From: Nemertoderma westbladi
Lineage: Eukaryota > Xenacoelomorpha > Nemertodermatida > Nemertodermatidae
DNA length: 64,000 bases
Direction: 5' to 3'
Assembly (NCBI GenBank): GCA_032718475.1
Contig: JAUCBJ010009031.1
Span: 62,001-126,000 of the forward strand
Part shown: in pieces, positions 45,417 to 55,967 of the stretch
Layout: every line of letters begins with the position of its first letter
Position numbering within the stretch: the first letter of the stretch is position 1
Made by a program: the position numbers and the translations under genes
The notes under the pieces: model-generated
The model's database searches: none
The model's input: the letters and a program-made list of their open reading frames with translations, nothing else
Told to the model about the DNA's origin: nothing

Positions 45417-45888
45417 AGTAGTTCCAGTACTCCTCTATGGGAGTCCATGCTGGGCTCTAACTGCTGAGGACACCAAATCTCTGGATGGCACATTCACAAG
45501 AATGCTACGCCGGGTTCATTGTGTCAAGTACAATGCACACATCTCCAAACAGACACTATATAACATTGGAGGTGTCTCATTGGTTCCCCCAAGCTTGACA
45601 CTAGAACAAAGTCGCCTCCTCTTTGCAGGATATTGCTTTCGCCTTGAGGACCAGCCATTGCATAATGTTGTACTTTGGCAGCCTCATTGAGTGAATAAGC
45701 ATGGTGGACAGCCCATGACTTTCTTGAGACGCATCTTAAAGGACACTGGCCTTGAAGATGCGGATGATCTAGCAAAACTCATGGGTGATAGGTAGTTGTG
45801 GCGGCGCATTTTTGTTGACAAGCCGGCACAGCATTCTTAAAATTGCAGCTGCAATGCAGCATGCCGGTCCTAGTAGTAGTAGTAGTAC

Positions 45889-46061
45889 GGGTCGGTGTCT
45901 GGTGCGCGGTTCTTCTAAGACAGGAACCTCATCAGTTGTCATGTCCCACTGAACATAAAACAACATTAAATTAATATTATTAAAATACAAAATTTCACAA
46001 TTGAATTTAAAAATTTGAAAAAAATATATTGAAAATAATAGAACAATATAAACAACTTTAC
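45889..46061. other. Intron sequence after the 46062 exon donor
   Basis: Short unique intron sequence between the FRRS1-like exon donor (GTAAAG at 46061-46056) and the RTE copy c tail. A possible cryptic acceptor at about 45950 is discussed in the findings. Confidence 0.6.
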
Positions 46062-46255
46062 TTTTCGTCATTTTGTTCGCATCGGAATAAACTCATTATC
46101 GGATTTATTGTCGCCAGACAAGCAACTGTTAACCCAATAATACCATGATTTACGACATTATCATCACCAAGCACAAAGCCACCCTCCTTGTTAAGAATAA
46201 TAGTTACACCAATCCATGTGAGAAGCATCGCAATTGGCAAAACTACACGGTGAAT
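46062..46255 (-). CDS. FRRS1: FRRS1-like exon: second b561 helix pair with haem histidines
   Basis: The acceptor TTTATTTATTTCGCAG precedes ATT-CAC-CGT. The previous exon ends in phase 0, so the junction reads KPWFQ/IHRVVLPIAM, a very characteristic b561 motif in FRRS1-type proteins. The exon encodes VLPIAMLLTWIGVTIILN, a loop with GGFVLGDD, then NHGIIGLTVACLATINPIM and SLFRCEQNDE. It ends at the donor GTAAAG with two bases of a Lys codon. The His in IHR and the His in NHG fit the haem-coordinating pattern. The upstream intron is one satellite that starts 31 nt away; the downstream intron is 7.4 kb of nested retroelements. Confidence 0.8.
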
Positions 46256-46286
46256 CTGCGAAATAAATAAACTCGGAATGACGGCG

Positions 46287-49200
46287 CGCTCCACGTACTA
46301 CGCTCCACGTACTACACTCCACGTACTGCGCTCCATGCTCCACGTACTGCGCTCCACGCTCAACATACTATGCTCCACGCTCGACGTACTAATCTCCAAG
46401 CTCCATGTACTATACTCCACGCTCCACGTACAGCGCGCCACGCTCCACATACTGCGCTCCATGCTCCACATACTGCGCTCCATGATCCATGTACTATGCT
46501 CCATGTACTACGCTCCACGCTCAACATACTACGCTCCACGTACTACGCTCCACGCTCAACATACTACGCTCCATGTACTACGCTCCACGCTCCACGTACT
46601 ACGCTCCACGCTCAACATACTACGCTCCACGTACTACACTCCACGCTCCACGTACTACACTCCACGCTCCATGTACTACGCTCCACGCTCCATGTACTAC
46701 GCTCCACGCTCCACGTACTACGCTCCACGCTCCACGTACTACGCTCCACGCTCCATGTACTACACTCCACGCTCCATGTACTATGCTCCACGCTCCACAT
46801 ACTACACTCCACGCTCCATGTACTACGCTCCACGCTCCATGTACTACGCTCCACGCTCCATGTACTACGCTCCACGCTCCATGTACTACGCTCTACGCTC
46901 CATGTACTACACTCCACGCTCCATGTACTACACTCCACGCTCCATGTACTACGCTCTACGCTCCACGTACTATGCTCCACGCTCCACGTACTACGCTCCA
47001 CGCTCAACATACTACGCTCCACGTACTACACTCCACGCTCCACGTACTACACTCCACGCTCCACGTACTACACTCCACGCTCCACGTACTACACTCCACG
47101 CTCCATGTACTACGCTCCACGCTCCATGTACTACGCTCCACGCTCCACGTACTACGCTCCACGCTCCACGTACTACGCTCCACGCTCCATGTACTACACT
47201 CCACGCTCCACGTACTACACTCCACGCTCCACGTACTACACTCCACGCTCCATGTACTACGCTCCACGCTCCATGTACTACGCTCCACGCTCCATGTACT
47301 ACGCTCCACGCTCCATGTACTACGCTCTACGCTCCATGTACTACACTCCACGCTCCATGTACTACACTCCACGCTCCATGTACTACGCTCTACGCTCCAC
47401 GTACTATGCTCCACGCTCCACGTACTACGCTCCACGCTCAACATACTACGCTCCACGTACTACGCTCCACGCTCCACATACTATGCTCCACGCTCAACAT
47501 ACTACGCTCCACGTACTACGCTCCACGCTCCACGTACTACGCTCCACGCTCCACGTACTACGCTCCACACTCCACGTACTACACTCCACGCTCCATGTAC
47601 TACACTCCACGCTCCACATACTATGCTCCACGCTCCACGTACTACGCTCCACGCTCAACATACTACGCTCCACGTACTACGCTCCACGCTCCATGTACTA
47701 CGCTCCACGCTCAACATACTACGCTCCACGTACTACGCTCCACGCTCAACATACTACGCTCCACGTACTACGCTCCACGCTCCACGTACTACGCTCCACG
47801 CTCCACGTACTACACTCCACGTACTATGCTCCACGCTCAACATACTACGCTCCACGTACTACGCTCCACGCTCCATGTACTACTCCACGCTCCACGTACT
47901 ACACTCCACGCTCCACGTACTACACTCCACGCTCCATGTACTACACGCTCCACGCTCCACGTACTACGCTCCACGCTCCACGTACTACGCTCCACGCTCC
48001 ACGTACTACGCTCCACGCTCCATGTACTACGCTCCACGCTCCACGTACTACGCTCCACGCTCCATGTACTACGCTCCATGCTCCACATACTATGCTCCAC
48101 GCTCCACGTACTACGCTCCACGCTCCACGTACTATGCTCCATGCTCCACATACTATGCTCCACGCTCCACGTACTACGCTCCACGCTCCATGTACTACGC
48201 TCCATGCTCCACATACTATGCTCCACGCTCCACGTACTACGCTCCACGCTCAACATACTACGCTCCACGTACTACGCTCCACGCTCCATGTACTACGCTC
48301 CACGCTCCACGTACTATGCTCCACGCTCCACGTACTACACTCCACGCTCCATGTACTACGCTCCACGCTCCACGTACTATGCTCCACGCTCCACGTACTA
48401 CACTCCACGCTCCACGTACTACGCTCCACGCTCCACGTACTACACTCCACGCTCCACGTACTACGCTCCACGCTCCATGTACTACACTCCACACTCCACG
48501 TACTATGCTCCACGCTCCACGTACTATGCTCCACGTACTATGCTCCACGCTCAACATACTACGCTCCACGTACTACGCTCCACGCTCCACGTACTACACT
48601 CCATGATCCATGTACTACGCTCCATGATCCATGTACTACACTCCACGCTCCACGTACTACGCTCCACGCTCCACGTACTACACTCCACGCTCCATGTACT
48701 ACGCTCCATGCTCCACATACTATGCTCCACGCTCCACGTACTACACTCCATGATCCATGTAATATGCTCCACACTACACGTACTACACTCCATGATCCAT
48801 GTACTATGCTCCACACTACACGTACTACACTCCACGCTCCATGTACTACGCTCCACGCTCCACGTACTACGCTCCACGCTCCATGTACTACGCTCCACGC
48901 TCCATGTACTACGCTCTACGCTCCATGTACTACACTCCACGCTCCATGTACTACGCTCTACGCTCCATGTACTACGCTCTACGCTCCATGTACTACACTC
49001 CACGCTCCATGTACTACACTCCACGCTCCATGTACTACGCTCCACGCTCCACGTACTACGCTCCACGCTCCACGTACTACGCTCCACGCTCCATGTACTA
49101 CGCTCCACGCTCCATGTACTACGCTCCACGCTCCATGTACTACGCTCTACGCTCCATGTACTACACTCCACGCTCCATGTACTACACTCCACGCTCCATG

Positions 49201-50579
49201 TACTACGCTCCACGCTCCACGTACTACGCTCCACGCTCCACGTACTACGCTCCACGCTCCACGTACTACACTCCACGCTCCATGTACTACGCTCCATGCT
49301 CCACATACTATGCTCCACGCTCCACGTACTACACCCCATGATCCATGTACTACACTCCACGCTCCATGTACTACGCTCCATGCTCCACATACTATGCTCC
49401 ACGCTCCACATACTACGATCCACATACTACGCTCCACATACTACGCTGCACATACTACGCTCCACATACTACGTTCCACATACTACGCTCCACATACTAC
49501 GCTCCACATACTACGCTCCACATACTACGCTCCACGCTCCACATACTACGCTCCATGCTCCACATAATACGCTCCACATACTATGCTCCACGCTCCACAT
49601 ACTACGCTCCACATACTACGATCCACATACTACGCTCCACATACTATGCTCCACATACTACACTCATCATACTATGCTCCACATACTACGCTCCACATAC
49701 TACGCTCCACATACTACGCTCCACGCTCCACATACTACGCTCCACATACTACGCTCCACATACTACGCTCCACATACTATGCTCCACATACTACGCTCCA
49801 CATACTATGCTCCACATACTACGCTCCACGCTCCACATACTACGCTCATCATATTACGCTCTACATACTATGCTCCACATACTACGCTCCACATACTATG
49901 CTCCACATACTACGCTCCACGCTCCACATACTACGCTCATCATATTACGCTCTACATACTATGCTCCACATACTACGCTCCACATACTATGCTCCCCGCT
50001 CCACGTACTATGCTCCACATACTATGCTCCATGCTCCACATACTACACTCCACATACTACGCTCCACATACTACGCTCCAAATACTACGCTCCACATACT
50101 ACACTCCACATACTACGCTCCACATACTACGCTCCACATACTACGCTCCACATACTATGCTGCACATACTACGCTCCACATACTACACTCCACATACTAC
50201 GCTCCACATACTACGCTCCACATACTACGCTCCACATACTACGCTCCACATACTACGCTCCACATACTACACTCCACATACTACGCTCCACATACTACAC
50301 TCCACATACTACGCTCCACATACTACGCTCCACATACTACTCTCCACATAATACACTCCACATACTACGCTCCACATACTATGCTCCACATACTACACTC
50401 CACATACTACGCTCCACATACTACACTCCACATACTACGCTCCACATACTACGCTCCACATACTACGCTCCACATACTACGCCCCACATACTACGCTCCA
50501 CATACTACGCTCCACATACTACGCTCCACATACTACGCTCCACATACTGCGCTCCACATACTACGCTCATCATACTACG
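46287..50579. repeat. 7-bp-based satellite filling an intron (about 4.3 kb)
   Basis: Units are built of 7-bp words: CTCCACG, CTCCATG and the pair CTCCACGTACTACG. In the left three quarters the main period is 21 bp (CTCCACGCTCCACGTACTACG with CATG variants). From about 49400 to the right end the period becomes 14 bp (CTCCACATACTACG). The huge frames open on both strands (over 1,300 codons) exist because no stop can arise in these words, and they are not genes. The array spans nearly the whole intron between exons 50590-50712 and 46062-46255. Confidence 0.97.
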
Positions 50580-50589
50580 AATTACTTAC

Positions 50590-50712
50590 TTGAAACCATG
50601 GTTTTTTGTTAAATATTTTCTTGTTAGCGAAGTAGGGTTTAAGATATCTGGCTAGTAATATTCCAGGGGGAGCCAGGATAATCCAAGCAACGATCATACA
50701 TGAAGCATGTGC
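50590..50712 (-). CDS. FRRS1: FRRS1-like exon: first b561 helix
   Basis: The exon is 123 bp, in phase at both ends, between the acceptor TTTGTTTATCCATCAG and the donor GTAAGT at 50589-50584. It encodes AHASCMIVAWIILAPPGILL, then ARYLKPYFANKKIFNKKPWFQ split over the turn. A His at the start of a helix followed by AW..LAP.GILLARY is the hallmark of the first conserved b561 helix of ferric-chelate reductase 1-like proteins. The N-terminal part of the protein (usually reeler and DOMON domains) would lie further upstream, and I do not find it before 64000. The satellite in the next intron begins 10 nt past its donor. Confidence 0.8.
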
Positions 50713-50759
50713 CTGATGGATAAACAAATTAGATAAATATTAATATTGAATGGGAGAAT

Positions 50760-51005
50760 CTTTTAGGCTCGTTAAACCAAGGAATGCCTGTTCACCACCA
50801 TGGGTGATCTTCCACAGTAGATGCTTCCCCACTGTTTCCCAAGTTACCTTGGTCTCATTTATCGACCAGTTAAGGATGAAATCCAGGGTTGGGCTAGGCT
50901 GAAGCATTTAAAGCACTGTGCCCAAACAGTGTTGCCCCCATCTAGGGATCGAACCAATACCTACTGATTGGAAGCCCAGGAATGTCACTACTAGACCAAA
51001 CTGCA
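50760..51005 (-). mobile_element. tRNA-derived SINE, probable
   Basis: On the minus strand, 51005-50935 resembles a tRNA. It has an A-box-like TGGTCTAGTAGTGAC (50998-50984), an anticodon-loop-like CTTCCAATC, and a B box GGTTCGATCCC (50955-50945), an exact fit to the RNA polymerase III consensus. A body without coding potential follows to about 50760, close upstream of the host exon's acceptor. Boundaries of the tail are approximate. Confidence 0.65.
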
Positions 51006-51353
51006 GCTAATATTAATATTAATACTTTGTTTTATCAGCACTTAACCCACACTACTGTCAGCAAGTATTGGTTGACAAAAATGTGCCTATTAAATAGCAT
51101 CTCATCAAAAATATGCAACCCTACCGAATAGTGTGGCGGTGGCTGTTGTTGTTTTTTGTTTACTACTAACAGGTCTTTGTCAAATAAAACCAACCTGACT
51201 GCAAGCATAATTGTTACCAAATAGATATGATTTAGTAAAACAACAAATCAACTGCTCCCCGCTGCCACATTTCAAATGAAATTTGAGGACCCCCAAATCC
51301 ACACCCGTACCCACGCCAACGGGTGTGATACAACCCATTCAGATAAGACAATT
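51006..51353. other. Unassigned sequence
   Basis: No supported feature; lies between the SINE head and the putative terminal exon at 51354. Confidence 0.4.
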
Positions 51354-51460
51354 CTACGGTTCTAATGGAACGTCACTCTGGCGGATTATGAACTCTGAGT
51401 TTAATTGAACATCTTCGGCGCCGAATGCAGCGTACGGTTGATCGCTCAATGACCGAAACA
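51354..51460 (-). CDS. Putative terminal exon of an unidentified gene
   Basis: After an acceptor-like TAGGATTACTGCAG, one frame reads FRSLSDQPYAAFGAEDVQL and then NSEFIIRQSDVPLEP before TAG at 51356-51354. Base composition and wording look protein-like, but I recognise no family. It lies 1.1-1.4 kb downstream, same strand, of two other exon-like segments (52582-52658 and 52794-52814), so they could form one small gene. The phase between them cannot be verified. Confidence 0.3.
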
Positions 51461-51630
51461 CTGCAGTAATCCTAGAACTAAAATTCATTATTCTCACCAA
51501 TGATTTATATAAATTTAAGAACATCATCACTCAGTGCAGGCACTCTTAAACGGCACCAGATCAACTCCAGTGTCATGTTGGCTTTCTTTGTGGTGATTTG
51601 TGGCAGATCAACTTCAATGTGTGTCTGTAG

Positions 51631-52569
51631 ACCTTAGACCATCTTAATAATGATGGGGTGATAGTAACACCCCCTACTGGCACAAGAAGTCGAGGAAATC
51701 CAGCCAAGTACCTCACAGATTTAGACTTTGCTGATGACTTAAGAGTACTGTCAGAATCACTAGAGGGAGCCCAAAGGCTCCACTGCTCACTGGAACAGGT
51801 TGCTTCTAGTGTTGGTTTTTTTTGTAAATTCCAAGAAGAAAATCATGACAGTCAACCTAGACAGCCCTCAATAAATGTCTGCTCGTAATAACATAAGCTC
51901 TAAGGATGGCTTTCTTGAGCACGTGGATGACTTCTGCTACTTGGGATCATGGATCAGAAATTCAGGTGAAGACCTTCGGATACGTAAGGGGAAGGCATGG
52001 GCAGCGTTAAATAGTCTGTCCAGGATTTGGAAGTCCCACAGAATAAAACGGAACCTTAAGGTTCTATTATTTATGGCAGCAGTAGTACCAGTAGTCTTAT
52101 ATGGAGTCCATGCTGGGCTCTAACTGCAGAGGATACCAAATCTCTGGGTGGCACTTTCCCAAGAATGCTGCGCCGGGTTCATTGTGTCAAGTACAATGCA
52201 CATACCTCCAATCAGACTCTATACAACATTGGAGGTGTTCCATTAATCTCCCCTAGCTTGACACTTGGACGGAACCGCCTCCGCTTTGTAGGACATTGCT
52301 TTCGATCATATACCAGCCAGTGTATAATCTCGTGCGTGCATTGGCGCCCTCATGGAGCGAATAAGCATGGTGGACAGCCCCTGACTTTCTTTAGACGCAT
52401 CTTAAAGGACACTGGCCTTGAAGATGCGGATGATCTAGCAAATGTCATGGATTTTAGGGAGTTGTGGCGGCGCAATTTTGTCGACGAGCCAGCACAGCAT
52501 TCTTAATATATGTAATATATATATATAATGCAGCTGCAATGCAGCATGCCGATCGTAGTAGTAGTAGTA
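51631..52569 (+). pseudogene. RTE-like LINE, copy d, 5'-truncated, with 12-bp target duplication
   Basis: Covers the last 300 or so codons of the RTE ORF in three shifted frames (from about 51658, 51875 and 52165), then the 3' UTR (with an ATATATATAT insert) and a (GTA)n tail. GTGTGTCTGTAG is duplicated at 51619-51630 and 52570-52581. The FADDLRVLSES box is present but frameshifts inactivate it. It is antisense to the surrounding exon-like sequence and splits it. Confidence 0.9.
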
Positions 52570-52581
52570 GTGTGTCTGTAG

Positions 52582-52658
52582 CTTGGTGTATTTTGGAACT
52601 TCACACCAAGATCATCATAGAACTGAGCTATTTCTAGTTTTGATGCATCGAGTGCGTG
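52582..52658 (-). CDS. Putative internal exon of an unidentified gene, cut by RTE copy d
   Basis: A good acceptor (CCATAACCCTGTGTTTTCAG) precedes CAC-GCA-CTC. The frame reads HALDASKLEIAQFYDDLGVK and on to FQNTPSYRH at the RTE insertion. The preceding candidate exon ends in phase 0, as this one begins. No family is recognised. The insertion, if it is within coding sequence, would destroy the exon unless it ends earlier. Confidence 0.4.
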
Positions 52659-52793
52659 CTGAAAACACAGGGTTATGGAATTATGAAGATCTAGGTGCAC
52701 TATTTTGCTTCAGAGATTATACAGATATGGGACAATGAATCGTGATTCAAAATAAGCGATAACTTACTCTACACTATTCCATTTTCGACTTAC

Positions 52794-52814
52794 CTTTTCC
52801 ACAACATCAACCAT
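52794..52814 (-). CDS. Putative first coding exon (7 codons) of an unidentified gene
   Basis: ATG in a favourable context (CAAAAATGG), seven codons (MVDVVEK), then the donor GTAAGT at 52793-52788. The next acceptor is 130 bp away. Sequence upstream to about 52930 could be 5' UTR and promoter. Support is only the splice signals and phase, so confidence is modest. Confidence 0.35.
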
Positions 52815-53208
52815 TTTTGAAGGTTTTCGTAAACTTTAATTTATTATTATAAATATTGTGGTTGCTTAGAGATTACTAGACAACACAGATACCAATAGAC
52901 ATGACGCGAGAAGACCAGTAACATCGTATAGAGCTGAAAATGTTCTACTAATTCGAATTTATCCTATATAAATAATATTGCATAATGGAGTCAAAGCCTT
53001 TTCTACAACCAATACATTCATACATGCATGATATAATTGGCTTGCACTAAGAACCAGAAACAAAGCCGCTCAAACCACTTTATCATCAGTCACACACTAT
53101 CCTATCAATGTACCTTAATGCAGCAATGTTGTCACCTCCATTGTCCTTGACCGAAAGGTGAAGGAATGGTTATGGTACCCTAACCACCCAACTATCCTAC
53201 AAGAGTTG
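52815..53208. other. Possible 5' UTR or promoter region; nothing else recognised
   Basis: Unique sequence between the putative first exon and the 33-bp minisatellite. No TATA box or other regulatory site can be supported. Confidence 0.35.
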
Positions 53209-54708
53209 TAGTCATTATGTCCCGCGGGTTCTAATTGTACTGAGTCATTAGGTCCCGCAGGCTCTAATTGTACCGAGTCATTAGGTCCCGCGGGACCTTA
53301 TTGTACCGAGTCATTAGGTCCCGCAGTCTCTAATTGTACCGAGTCATTAGGTCCCGCGGGAACTTATTGTACCGAGTCATTAGGTCCTGCGGGACCTTAT
53401 TGTACCGAGTCATTAGGTCCCGTGGGACCTTATTGTACTGAGTCATTAGGTCCCGCGGGACCTTATTGTACTGAGTCATTAGGTCCCTCGGACTCTAATT
53501 GTACCGAGTCATTAGGTCCCACAGGCTCTAATTGTACCGAGTCATTAGGTCCCGCAGGCTCTAATTGTACCGAGTCAATAGGTCCCGCGGGACCTTATTG
53601 TACCGAGTCATTAGGTCCCGCGGGACCTTAGTGTACCGAGTCATTGGGTCCCGCGGGACCTTATTGTACCGAGTCATTAGGTCCCGCAGGCTCTAATTGT
53701 ACCGAGTCATTAGGTCCCGCGGGACCTTATTGTACTGAGTCATTAGGTCCCGCGGGACCTTATTGTACCGAGTCATTAGGTTTCTCGGACTCTAATTGTA
53801 TAGAGTCATTAGGTCCCGCAGGCTCTAATTGTACCGAGTCATTAGGTCCCGCGGGACCTTATTGTACCGAGTCATTAGGTCCCGCAGGCTCTAATTGTAC
53901 CGAGTCATTAGGTCCCGTGGGAACTTATTGTACCGAGTCATTAGGTCCCGCGGGACCTTATTGTACCGAGTCATTAGGTCCCGCAGGCTCTAATTGAACC
54001 GAGTCATTAGGTCCCGCGGGACCTTATTGCACTGAGTCATTAGGTCCCGCGGGACCTAATTGTACCGAGTCATTAGGTCTCTCGGACTCTAATTGTATAG
54101 AGTCATTAGGTCCCGCAGGCTCTAATTGTACCGAGTCAATAGGTCCTGCGGGACCTTATTGTACCGAGTCATTAGGTCCCGCGGGACCTTATTGTACCGA
54201 GTCATTAGGTCCCTCGGACTCTAATTGTATAGAGTCATTAGGTCCCACGGGCTCTAATTGTACCAAGTCATTAGGTCTCGCTGGACCTTATTGTACCGAG
54301 TCATTAGGTCCCGCGGGACCTTATTGTACCGAGTCATTAGGTCCCTTGGACACTAATTGTATAGAGTCATTAGGTCCCACGGGCTCTAATTGTACCAAGT
54401 CATTAGGTCCCGTGGGCTCTAATTGTACCGAATCATCAGGTCCCGCGGGACCTTATTGTACTGAGTCATCAGGTCCCACAGACTTTAATTGTACCGAGTC
54501 ATTATGTCCTGCAGGCTCTAATTGTACCGAGTCATTAGGTCCCACAGGACCTTATTGTACCGAGTCATTAGGTACCACGGCACCTTATTGTACTGAGTCA
54601 TTAGGTCCCATGGGTCCTTATTGTACCGAGTCATTAGGTCCCACGGGACCATATTGTACCGAGTCATTAGGTCCCTCGGACTCTAATTGTATAGAGTCAT
54701 TAGGTCCC
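53209..54708. repeat. 33-bp minisatellite with a palindromic core (about 45 units)
   Basis: The unit is GTACCGAGTCATTAGGTCCC plus GCGGGACCTTATT. Many units contain GGTCCCGCGGGACC, a perfect 14-bp palindrome. Others have GCAGGCTCTAATT or TCGGACTCTAATT instead, and forms alternate along the array. Because 33 is divisible by three, an 11-residue periodic frame stays open for long stretches, but stops break it. Confidence 0.95.
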
Positions 54709-55890
54709 TGTACGCGCTTTTGAAGACCTTTAGCAGTTTAACCTGCCAAAATTTATATGTCTTTTGGTTTATAAATAGACTTTAACATATGACAAGTATT
54801 TAATACCAATAAACACAACATTAGCCGAAGCCAGCCTAGTGCGCGTCCATTCACCCGCTGGATATACCCGGGAGACTGGATTCGGAGGGCTTAGATTTTA
54901 TTGCAGTGTAAGCTTACTGTATTATTCGATTGATCGTTAATAAATAATTTCTGACAAATATTATTCACTTTTGGGAAATATTAACAGTTCCTTTAGGACG
55001 TGGCGCTCTATCTAGGTAAACAGAGATATGACTTATACTAAACACAACGGTAAGAAGGTAAGGCTTATGATTCACGTATGAGGCGCATTCTTTAGGAAAT
55101 GCTTAGTTATCAGCCACAATCATGCACACTACCGGTACCGCACAATACTGCACACTAATCTGCCGACCGTCAATGAATTTTATCATACATAAAGAGAACA
55201 GCAATGGACTCATGTAGTGCCTATCAAATAGCATTAAATTCACTACAAACCACGATAACATAAGTCGCAATCGCTATATGTAACCTGTCTCTCTAACCTG
55301 TAGTGTATCAAGAAAATTGGGAAATTTGGGTTATTTATCGATGTTCTCCAAGTAATAATATTCAACCAACTGATACAAATAATAACAACAGTAAAAAGCA
55401 TTAAGACGGTAGGTTAAGATTATAACAATGTAAGATTGTACCGCTGGACCGCTGATAAGACTGTTAACAGTTATACGCTCTATAATCTAAGCCTACTAAT
55501 GTTTCTTCTAAAGTCTGAAACGAATTGACTCTAGAGCCGGTGTTCTTGGCCTAGATAGAAACAACAAAACTATAACTCTAAGACTGAACACGCCTAGTAC
55601 GATCTGTAGAATATCTCCACATCTAAAGTAAAAATCGCTCTGATTGGCTGTTAAGCTGAACAAAGAACCATGTGTCCAACGGCCGTTTCCATGCCAGCAA
55701 CCAGCTGTTAGATGTCGTAATCTGAATCATCAAGGCTACACTGTGCTAGAGGATTTGACGCATTGTGGGTTTTGTATCTTGCCATGTCCTCCAAAGCACA
55801 CATATAGAAAAACAACTTTTATGTCCGTTAAAACACCCACACGGTACTTTGCGGGCAAGGGGACTGATTATATCCGCAAAAGCTTTTACA
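54709..55890 (-). repeat. 3' LTR of BEL-B (1,182 bp)
   Basis: On the minus strand it runs from TGTAAAAGCTTTTGCGGATA (55890) to AAAAGCGCGTACA (54709). It is clearly homologous over its length to the solo LTR at 39046-40285, with obvious divergence. The next bases outward, GTCCC, belong to the minisatellite; the other flank is out of the window, so the duplication cannot be checked. Confidence 0.88.
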
Positions 55891-55899
55891 CCGCTCCCA
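55891..55899 (-). promoter_or_regulatory. Polypurine tract of BEL-B
   Basis: TGGGAGCGG on the minus strand directly precedes the LTR start, the expected plus-strand priming site. Confidence 0.65.
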
Positions 55900-55967
55900 G
55901 AAAATGGGATTCAAGTCTATAAATATACAAAATCACAGTTTCTAATATACGTAAATACTCTAAACAG

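Larger units (their letters stand above)
42857..45888 (+). pseudogene. RTE-like LINE, copy c, 5'-truncated and degenerate
   Basis: Begins within the endonuclease domain (matching about 17570) and ends with the family 3' UTR and a (GTA)n tail at about 45871-45888. It is close to copy a but carries many frameshifts and stops, for example a TGA in place of the Arg codon after VDMY at about 44803 and a TAG at 44466. It is interrupted by a family C solo LTR at 43157-43797. Between 45249 and 45416, about 550 bp of RT sequence is replaced by 168 bp of unrelated A+T-rich sequence. It is antisense to the host gene. Confidence 0.9.

Noticed and set aside
46278-50655. Giant open frames on both strands (up to about 1,350 codons, Leu-His-Ala-Pro-Arg-Thr and Trp-Ser-Val-Glu repeats)
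   Set aside because: They lie wholly in the 7-bp satellite, are open in several frames and both strands, and occupy an intron between two phase-matched exons.
53422-54723. Collagen-like 11-residue repeat (GPAGPYCTESL)
   Set aside because: It results from a 33-bp unit; stops at several points, no start context, no splice signals, and LTR sequence at the end.
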